The notes beneath the pieces are model-generated. The model was not told where the DNA came from and did no database searches. It saw only the letters and a list, made by a program, of their open reading frames with translations. The position numbers and the translations under genes were made by a program. Of a DNA stretch of 6,945 nucleotides, positions 1 to 4,912 are shown piece by piece (the stretch's first letter is position 1; each line of letters opens with the position of its first letter). Source of the DNA: Actinomycetota bacterium. GTDB taxonomy: Bacteria; Actinomycetota; Actinomycetes; Nanopelagicales; Nanopelagicaceae. The DNA is taken from contig WLKV01000031.1 of assembly GCA_009701085.1 (NCBI GenBank), positions 1 to 6,945 of the forward strand, written 5' to 3'.

Positions 1-98
1 GCAACAATGAGAAGGATTACTCCAAGACGATTGCGGCTGCCGACGACATCAGGATGTTCGTGATGTGGGTTGGCGTGTGCGTGTGTATCGACGCTCAT
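1..98 (-). CDS. ctaE: Cytochrome c oxidase subunit III, N-terminal fragment (cut by window edge)
   Basis: Only 32 codons are visible, starting at the ATG at 98-96, and the gene continues past the left edge. The peptide begins MSVDTHAHANPHHEHPD and runs into GSRNRLGVILLIV, the short charged lead-in and first hydrophobic stretch typical of heme-copper oxidase subunit III. The start shares its A with the TAA stop of ctaD (TAATG), and a strong Shine-Dalgarno sits 5 nt upstream. Position after subunits II and I is the usual place for subunit III, an integral membrane subunit without redox centres that stabilises the catalytic core. The N-terminal tail is rich in histidine (H6, H8, H12, H13, H15). 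The family call rests mainly on context plus the NRLG start of helix 1; a quinol-oxidase subunit III would look similar over this short stretch. Confidence 0.8.
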   Translation of the reverse strand, partial: MSVDTHAHANPHHEHPDVVGSRNRLGVILLIV

Positions 99-1972
99 TA
101 GTTCTTCCTTCCATATCCGTATACATCTTCTGTAACAACAGGCAACGTTTCAAAGTTTTCTAGCGGAACGGGATTTGGAACCGTCCATTCGAGGGACTTT
201 GCCTGCCATGGATTCATCGGTGCTTTTACTCCACTGCGCCAAGATCCGATGACAGCTGCAAGCAATACCAACATTCCGGTCATGATTGTTGCTGCACCAA
301 TCGATGTAACAAGGTTGCCCTTATTGAAGATTGCTGCGTATGCCTCGACGCGACGTGGCTGCCCTTGTAGACCTACGAGGAACATCCCAATAAACGCCAC
401 GTTAAAGCCAATTTGCACGAGCCAGAATGAGATCCAGGAAAGCTTCTTATCCAGCATTCTGCCTGTCATCTTTGGGAACCAATACACGAGTGCAGCAAGA
501 GCACCAGTGAGACCTGCGCCCATGAGTGTGTAATGGAAGTGCGCCGTCACATACATGGATCCGTGAAGGAATGCATCGGCTGGAACATCAGAGAGATAGA
601 TTCCTGTAACTCCACCGATCATGAAATTCCACAGAAGCGCGAAGATTGACATTGTTGGAACTGTCATCCATAGACGACCTCTCCACAAAGTACCAATCAA
701 AACAAGGAAGAGCATGCCTGTCGGAATCGAGATCAACTCAGTGGTCAACATAAACGGTGCGTTGAGAAGTGGTGCCCAACCAGAGATATACATGTGGTGA
801 GCCCATACAAGAACAGAGAGTCCGCAGATTCCTGCAATACCCATCACAGCCACGTTAAAACTAAAGAGTGGGCGACGAGTAAATACCGGCGCCATCTCCA
901 TAAGTGCTGCCACTGCAGGAATAAGAATGACGTAGACCTCAGGGTGTCCCATGATCCAGAAGAGGTTTTCATAAAGCCAACCACTACCGCCACGGGCCGT
1001 GTCGTAGAAGGAGGTGCCGAGCGCACGGTCCATTCCTGACATCACTTGTGAAAGGAAGAAGACTGGGAATGCTGGTAGCGCTAGTGCCACTGATGCAACA
1101 ACACCATAGATAAATATCGGGGTGCGGTTCCAAGTCATACCCTTTGCGCGCATCCGAACAACGGTGGTTGTAATATTTGCACCAGCTACCATTGTTGAGA
1201 GCGCAAAGATGCAGATAAACATGATGTAACCGTTCATCCCCAGTGGAGCTTGTCCTGCCAGTGGGTTATATGCAGACCAACCAGTTGAGATGCCGCCGAT
1301 AAATTGACCCCAGATAAGTGGGATAGCTGCGGCAACGATGAGCCAGAAGCTGAGCGCATTAAGGCGCGGGAAGGCCATATCCCGAGCACCAATCATGATT
1401 GGCATGATGTAGTTTCCAAATGGCCCTGTCACCATAATGATGGTTCCAACAATCATGATGATTCCATGAGTTCCCACGATTGAGTTATACGCCTGGGGAT
1501 GGATCCATCCGCCTTCAGGAGTGCCAAGGTTTGCGCGGATAAGCATTGCGAGAATTCCGCCAATACCAAAGATCACCATTGTGATTACTAAGTATTGAAT
1601 GCCCACAACTTTGTGATCTGTTGTGTAGCGGAAGTAACGCTTTGTGCCCATATCTTTTCCAGCGAGAAACATGTTCTCATCATGTGAAAGATCTTTACCC
1701 ATGACCCAGCGAAACGGCGCAACAAGTGCGCCGATGCCGGTCATAAACCCAACAAACCAACCGATCATTGAGAGCAGAGTGATCTTATCTTCACGCGTAA
1801 ATAGCGGCGCGCTCTCTGAATCAGCTGGAAGAAGTGCGAGCGATAAACGCCAGACGATGATGGCAGTAAGCGCACCAACTGCGAAGGCAGTAAATACATT
1901 AAGGTGGCGAATAATTCCAACTTTAGGTGCATCACCGGATGTTGGTGTTGGTCGTTCCATCATCGTTGTCAT
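98..1972 (-). CDS. ctaD: Heme-copper cytochrome c oxidase subunit I
   Basis: This is the catalytic membrane subunit that reduces O2 to water at a heme-CuB centre. Residues count from the ATG at 1972 (624 aa); that start overlaps the ctaC stop as TAATG and is preferred to a GC-rich in-frame start at 1999. Low-spin heme ligands are H169 and H480, the high-spin heme ligand is H478, and CuB ligands are H343, H392 and H393. Y347 in GHPEVY is the cross-link tyrosine and E345 the D-pathway glutamate, which makes it A1-like. D-pathway N187, D198 and N205 are present, as is the heme-propionate pair R540-R541. Oddities are an N-terminal extension of about 115 residues with two membrane segments before the TDHK start of the canonical core, Leu421 where the K-pathway lysine belongs (PTGML rather than PTGxK), Met358 at the K-pathway serine, and Gly471 at the Mg-site aspartate. 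It follows ctaC and precedes ctaE in one operon. Family identity is certain; the subfamily is not. Confidence 0.97.
   Translation of the reverse strand: MTTMMERPTPTSGDAPKVGIIRHLNVFTAFAVGALTAIIVWRLSLALLPADSESAPLFTREDKITLLSMIGWFVGFMTGIGALVAPFRWVMGKDLSHDENMFLAGKDMGTKRYFRYTTDHKVVGIQYLVITMVIFGIGGILAMLIRANLGTPEGGWIHPQAYNSIVGTHGIIMIVGTIIMVTGPFGNYIMPIMIGARDMAFPRLNALSFWLIVAAAIPLIWGQFIGGISTGWSAYNPLAGQAPLGMNGYIMFICIFALSTMVAGANITTTVVRMRAKGMTWNRTPIFIYGVVASVALALPAFPVFFLSQVMSGMDRALGTSFYDTARGGSGWLYENLFWIMGHPEVYVILIPAVAALMEMAPVFTRRPLFSFNVAVMGIAGICGLSVLVWAHHMYISGWAPLLNAPFMLTTELISIPTGMLFLVLIGTLWRGRLWMTVPTMSIFALLWNFMIGGVTGIYLSDVPADAFLHGSMYVTAHFHYTLMGAGLTGALAALVYWFPKMTGRMLDKKLSWISFWLVQIGFNVAFIGMFLVGLQGQPRRVEAYAAIFNKGNLVTSIGAATIMTGMLVLLAAVIGSWRSGVKAPMNPWQAKSLEWTVPNPVPLENFETLPVVTEDVYGYGRKN
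104..112 (-). promoter_or_regulatory. Ribosome binding site of ctaE
   Basis: On the minus strand GGAAGGAAG lies 5 nt before the ATG at 98. It is inside the last codons of ctaD and fixes the start of the truncated downstream gene, which is otherwise hard to place because so little of it is in the window. Confidence 0.75.
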
Positions 1973-2775
1973 TATGCCGCCGCCTTTTCTTCTACCCATG
2001 TCGTCTTGCCAGTATCAGGCTGGCTGGCAAGCCATGCTTCGTAATCTGCCTTACTTTCGACAATCACTTTATTTTGCATATAAGCATGCAGAAGTCCGCA
2101 GAGCTCAGCACATCGAATATCAAAGGTGCCTATCTTGTTCGGCGTAACTGATGTCTCTGTGAACTGACCAGGATTGGCATCGATTTTCACGCCAAGCTGT
2201 ACCAGCCAGAAAGAGTGCTTTACATCCTTACTTGTTACATGGAAGACAACCGGTTGATCAACTGGAAGGTGAAGTACTTCGCTTCGAACTCCAGCGGATC
2301 CTGGATAGTCATAATTCCAAGCCCACTGCTGTCCGACTACATTGATGTGAATTGCTTTTGCATCCAAGAGTCGTGCATCATCTTTCTGGAGTGCAATTAA
2401 TCCAACAACAAGTGCAAAGAGGCACATCAGAGCTGAAACGACTATCCAGAGCGCAATGGCGCGAGGAGAGTTCCTGATTGCGTGTTCTGATTCAGGAGGT
2501 GGGTTATCGCCATAGTGGCGCTTACCCATGAGGGCACCAATTGCAATCGCTGCGGCGAAGGCGGCCACTGGGGATGCTGCCCAAGTGAAGATACGCATTA
2601 AATTAATGACGTTCTCCATCGTCTCAGATGCTGGCGCACCCATAGCTCGTACTTGGACTTCAGTTCCGACATATCCAATGAATGCAGTGAGGATTACCCA
2701 AAGGACTGCATGACGTTTTACATCTTTTCGCTTCCACCACTGTCCTGTGAAGTATGGAGTATTAGTATCTGGCAT
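1972..2775 (-). CDS. ctaC: Cytochrome c oxidase subunit II with CuA site
   Basis: Subunit II accepts electrons at a binuclear CuA centre on the outer face and passes them to heme a in subunit I. The 267-residue protein has hydrophobic segments near 23-42, 57-84 and 106-129, followed by a cupredoxin domain. CuA ligands are all visible: H187 in DVKHSFW, then C222, E224, C226, H230 and M233 in CAELCGLLHAYM. The aromatic electron-entry patch is QQWAWNYDYP (149-158). The usual subunit II has two membrane helices, so the first segment looks extra. There is no lipobox, and no fused cytochrome c domain at the C-terminus, so this is not a caa3-type fusion and needs an external donor. The ATG at 2775 has a GAAGGGG Shine-Dalgarno 7 nt upstream and lies 4 nt after the stop of the cupredoxin gene. 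Confidence 0.96.
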   Translation of the reverse strand: MPDTNTPYFTGQWWKRKDVKRHAVLWVILTAFIGYVGTEVQVRAMGAPASETMENVINLMRIFTWAASPVAAFAAAIAIGALMGKRHYGDNPPPESEHAIRNSPRAIALWIVVSALMCLFALVVGLIALQKDDARLLDAKAIHINVVGQQWAWNYDYPGSAGVRSEVLHLPVDQPVVFHVTSKDVKHSFWLVQLGVKIDANPGQFTETSVTPNKIGTFDIRCAELCGLLHAYMQNKVIVESKADYEAWLASQPDTGKTTWVEEKAAA

Positions 2776-2779
2776 CTTT

Positions 2780-3562
2780 TTACCCCTTCACAATAAAGTG
2801 ACCGGACATGTAACCCATGGTTGACATCGCTGCTCCAAATCGAGCAATAGTTCCGTCACCACAAGGGAATTCGCAGTTCCAGACATATTCACCTTCATCA
2901 CCAGTGATAAATGTAAATGTTGTCTTGGTTGGGAACTGTGTGTAGCCGCCCTCTTCTTCAGCGGCACCAACTTCTTCATCGTTAGACATCATCAACGGAA
3001 CGCTGACAAAGAGTTGCGACTTCTTATCTGAGATGCCGTGGATGGTAAATGTATGACCGACCATATCTGCGGGAATGTTTGTTATCTGTTGTTCAGTAGA
3101 TGCATTCGACTTTGCCTTGGTATCCCAACGCTGAACAAATGTTGCCTTGCCGTCAGCAGTTCCGCGCACATGTGCGAAATAATCGTTATTGAGAGTTTCT
3201 CCAGAGTCATATTGATAGACAGTGATGGTTACTGCAGTATGAGCAGGAACTTGGAAATTAGTACCTGTCTGCGCATCGGAAAGAACTTCACCATTAGGCC
3301 CACCTAGGCCATAGCTCACATAGTCGGGGTGCGCTCCTCCACCAGCGCCATGGTGGCCGCCGAAGAGACTATTGGGATAAACGTTGAGAGAGAGTTTTAC
3401 CTGCGGATATACGGTGCCATCGGGAGCGGTATATGAATCTGCAGCCTCTGCAACCGTTACTCCGGGATCATTTTTTGCAGCTGCTACATATGTACCGATT
3501 CCAGCGATAACGCCGAAGCCCAGTACAACCGTTGCGAGCGCAGCGAATATTCGCTTATTCAT
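2780..3562 (-). CDS. Exported cupredoxin-like protein heading the oxidase operon
   Basis: A 260-residue protein with an N-terminal hydrophobic segment (about 5-28, ending TYVAAAKND) that is either a signal peptide or an uncleaved anchor, so the rest lies outside the membrane. Beta-rich stretches and spaced histidines and cysteines suggest a cupredoxin fold: H170 and H175 in GHTFTIHGI, then EYVWNCEFPCG with C230 and C234, and a tail with M246, M249, M252 and H255 ending in FIV. The C-x3-C spacing recalls CuA, but no histidine follows the second cysteine at the CuA distance; the next is 21 residues on, in MGYMSGH. A glycine/histidine-rich loop (GGHHGAGGGAH, 68-78) may be an insertion. The ATG at 3562 has GTGAGGG 5 nt upstream. 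It is the first gene of the operon, 4 nt from ctaC, so an electron donor, a copper carrier or an extra oxidase subunit are all plausible. I do not recognise a named family. Confidence 0.75.
   Translation of the reverse strand: MNKRIFAALATVVLGFGVIAGIGTYVAAAKNDPGVTVAEAADSYTAPDGTVYPQVKLSLNVYPNSLFGGHHGAGGGAHPDYVSYGLGGPNGEVLSDAQTGTNFQVPAHTAVTITVYQYDSGETLNNDYFAHVRGTADGKATFVQRWDTKAKSNASTEQQITNIPADMVGHTFTIHGISDKKSQLFVSVPLMMSNDEEVGAAEEEGGYTQFPTKTTFTFITGDEGEYVWNCEFPCGDGTIARFGAAMSTMGYMSGHFIVKG
2783..2789 (-). promoter_or_regulatory. Ribosome binding site of ctaC
   Basis: GAAGGGG on the minus strand, 7 nt before the ctaC ATG, overlaps the final codons of the upstream cupredoxin gene. This supports both the chosen ctaC start and translational coupling of the two genes. 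Confidence 0.7.
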
Positions 3563-3612
3563 TCATACCCTCACTCTTCATCGAGTCGAAACTCTGGAAT
3601 CCCACATCTGAT

Positions 3613-3628
3613 TGTGAGCCCGTTCACA
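3613..3628. promoter_or_regulatory. CRP/GlxR-type operator
   Basis: TGTGAGCCCGTTCACA matches the palindromic consensus TGTGA-N6-TCACA at all ten defined positions. It lies 50 nt before the cupredoxin start on one side and 112 nt before ctaG on the other. An exact match by chance in the 178-nt intergenic region is expected about 0.0002 times with equal base frequencies. GlxR of Corynebacterium and Crp of Mycobacterium recognise this consensus and are known to act on respiratory-chain genes. Whether it activates or represses here cannot be told, because no clear -10/-35 pair is visible. Confidence 0.75.
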
Positions 3629-3696
3629 GGAGGGTACGCCTCGTATTTGCAGTTGAGAAGTCTTTGCCACGAATTTTTACCTCTTTTTTTCTTCGT

Positions 3697-3719
3697 AATT
3701 CAGTATCAAATATTGAATT
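3697..3719. promoter_or_regulatory. AT-rich inverted repeat, possible operator
   Basis: Arms AATTCAGTAT and ATATTGAATT are separated by CAA and match at 9 of 10 positions. The dyad sits in the divergent control region 21 nt before ctaG. Its symmetry and position fit a repressor site or the promoter area of ctaG, but no regulator family can be named from the sequence. Confidence 0.35.
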
Positions 3720-3720
3720 T

Positions 3721-3734
3721 GGGGGCTAGCCTCC
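3721..3734. repeat. Short GC-rich palindrome before ctaG
   Basis: The 14-nt sequence GGGGGCTAGCCTCC contains the perfect palindrome GGCTAGCC with two further pairs outside one mismatch. It ends 6 nt before the ctaG ATG. It contains TAGCCT, a weak -10-like hexamer placed so that transcription could begin near the ATG. It could also fold as a small hairpin. Confidence 0.25.
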
Positions 3735-3740
3735 ACGTTT

Positions 3741-4511
3741 ATGGAGATGCACCACCACGAAGTCAGCGTTTTAGGCTCATGGCAGCTCGCTCCAGAAATT
3801 CTGATCCCACTCATTGCGATTGCATATATTTATTTGAAATACGCACATTCCACGTTGCGACAGACGATTTTCTTCTTCTCAGGACTGATGTCGATTATTG
3901 CTGTAGTTAATACGCCAATCGGCGCCCGAGCAATGGATTACTTCTCCTTGCACATGATTCAACACATCACCATGATGATGGTGACAGGGCCGCTCTTAGT
4001 TCTGGGAACTCCGGCTTCTTTCAAACCATCGGGTGCAATATTTAGAGTAATGACACAGCCTGCTGTGAGTTGGCTGAGTTATGCAGCGCTCATGATTGGA
4101 GTTCATCTACCTGGCCCCCATAACTTCATCATGGAGAATCCATGGGCGCACACCTACCTTGAGGTACCTCTTTATATAGCTCTGCCTTACTTCTTCTACT
4201 TCAATCTTCTTGATCGGAATCTCATCAACCGAAGAGTCTCTCCGGCAATTGCAGTCATCTCACTCTTTCTCATGATGGTTCCGGAAACGCTCACTGGTTT
4301 CTTCATCTACGTCAGTCGCGGCTCGCTCTACAACGATATGTACACACTCGATGATCAACGTAGAGGTGGTTCATTCATGTGGTCAGGGGCAATGATTATC
4401 GACACCATCTGGATGTCTTTTGCTGTCTATCACTGGATCAAATCTGAAGAGAGAAAATCTGTAGAAGTTGATGCAGAGATTGCCGCAGAGCGAGCTGCTA
4501 ATGGTGGATAA
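3741..4511 (+). CDS. ctaG: CtaG-family cytochrome c oxidase assembly protein (Caa3_CtaG type)
   Basis: A 256-residue integral membrane protein with about seven hydrophobic segments. Diagnostic motifs of the caa3-type CtaG family are present: FSLHMIQHITMMMVTGPLLV (68-87, with H71 and H75), HLPGPHNF and WAHTYLEV (H122, H127, H137), and DDQRRGGSFMW (204-214). Members support assembly of cytochrome c oxidase, most likely copper delivery to the CuB centre; this is family knowledge, and this family is distinct from the mitochondrial Cox11-type protein also called CtaG. The N-terminus has three histidines (H4-H6). The ATG at 3741 has no convincing Shine-Dalgarno, and the ATG at 3747 is an alternative. 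It is divergent from the oxidase operon and shares its control region, which fits co-regulation. The next gene overlaps its end. Confidence 0.9.
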   Translation: MEMHHHEVSVLGSWQLAPEILIPLIAIAYIYLKYAHSTLRQTIFFFSGLMSIIAVVNTPIGARAMDYFSLHMIQHITMMMVTGPLLVLGTPASFKPSGAIFRVMTQPAVSWLSYAALMIGVHLPGPHNFIMENPWAHTYLEVPLYIALPYFFYFNLLDRNLINRRVSPAIAVISLFLMMVPETLTGFFIYVSRGSLYNDMYTLDDQRRGGSFMWSGAMIIDTIWMSFAVYHWIKSEERKSVEVDAEIAAERAANGG

Positions 4512-4809
4512 AGAATTTGAAGCACCTGATTGGGTGCAGAAGGATGAGGAGTTAAAGCCCCTCACTCCAAAACAGAAACGATATTTCCTTGCCGTGCTTG
4601 CAGTAGTGATTCCATTTTGTATGTGGGCTGGCTGGTTTGAGTGGCATCGTGCTCATGAAGGACATTGGCGCGCTTGGGTCTACACCTTCGAATGGCCATT
4701 CTTTGCTGGCGTATCTATATATATGTATCGCAGATTTTTGCGAGGCGATCGCCCCAAGATTCCAAGACCAAATGTGAATTCACTAGAAGATAAATCTGAG
4801 GATAGATAA
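4501..4809 (+). CDS. Small membrane protein of unknown function, coupled to ctaG
   Basis: The 102-residue product begins MVDKEFEAPDWVQKDEELKP, with one clear membrane segment at about 28-46 and a second aromatic-rich one at about 58-77 (RAWVYTFEWPFFAGVSIYMY), then a basic tail (RRFLRGDRPK) and an acidic end. The ATG at 4501 is preferred: it overlaps the ctaG stop by 11 nt with a GAGCGAG-like site before it, whereas the longer reading from 4468 would overlap ctaG much more. The RAWVY-FEWP pattern reminds me of small actinobacterial membrane proteins, but I cannot assign a family. Coupling to ctaG suggests a role in oxidase assembly or as a small accessory subunit; this is guilt by association only. 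Its stop lies 1 nt from the 3' end of the convergent tRNA gene. Confidence 0.75.
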   Translation: MVDKEFEAPDWVQKDEELKPLTPKQKRYFLAVLAVVIPFCMWAGWFEWHRAHEGHWRAWVYTFEWPFFAGVSIYMYRRFLRGDRPKIPRPNVNSLEDKSEDR

Positions 4810-4810
4810 G

Positions 4811-4883
4811 TGGGCCCTGTCGGGCTCGAACCGACGACCCACGGATTAAAAGTCCGTTGCTCTACCGACTGAGCTAAAGGCCC
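4811..4883 (-). tRNA. tRNA-Lys (anticodon UUU)
   Basis: A 73-nt cloverleaf reads cleanly on the minus strand: acceptor GGGCCTT with AGGGCCC (one T-G wobble pair), T8 A9, D stem GCTC/GAGC, anticodon stem ACGGA/TCCGT, loop CTTTTAA, variable loop GGGTC, T stem GTCGG/CCGAC, T loop TTCGAGC and discriminator A at 4811. The anticodon TTT is at 4850-4848 and A37 at 4847. CCA is not encoded (CTT follows). It lies 29 nt downstream of the sua5 stop on the same strand. A weak -10-like TAGACT at 4907-4902 could give it its own promoter, but no -35 is convincing. No T-rich hairpin terminator follows; its transcript would read antisense into the small membrane protein gene. Confidence 0.97.
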
Positions 4884-4912
4884 CAACTAATGAACTGGCG
4901 CAGTCTACTACC

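Noticed and set aside
249..1039. Plus-strand open frames opposite ctaD
   Set aside because: They are antisense to a strongly conserved gene, have low-complexity composition and no recognisable motif or ribosome site.
1973..1999. Nine-residue upstream extension of subunit I from an ATG at 1999
   Set aside because: It lies inside the last codons of ctaC and encodes a non-conserved basic/glycine run. The ATG at 1972 forms the same TAATG overlap seen at the ctaD/ctaE junction and has an AAGG run upstream.
1644..2400. Plus-strand open frames opposite ctaD and ctaC, up to 167 codons
   Set aside because: They are shadows of conserved genes on the other strand. Their sequence shows no domain, and the real frames carry all catalytic motifs.
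3384..3910. Plus-strand open frames crossing the divergent control region
   Set aside because: They overlap the cupredoxin gene, the control region and the start of ctaG in other frames, and resemble no protein.
4744..4753. Perfect palindrome GGCGATCGCC, similar to the cyanobacterial HIP1 octamer
   Set aside because: I noticed only one copy, inside a coding region, so there is no sign of a genome-wide repeat or a regulatory role.
4774..4783. Palindrome GTGAATTCAC near the 3' end of the small membrane protein gene
   Set aside because: It is short, has no loop or T-run, and lies inside coding sequence, so it supports neither a terminator nor an operator.
4680..4886. Open frame on the minus strand beginning MGPLAQSVEQRTFNP
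   Set aside because: It is a translation of the tRNA-Lys gene and the antisense of the small membrane protein gene, a well-known false ORF over tRNAs.
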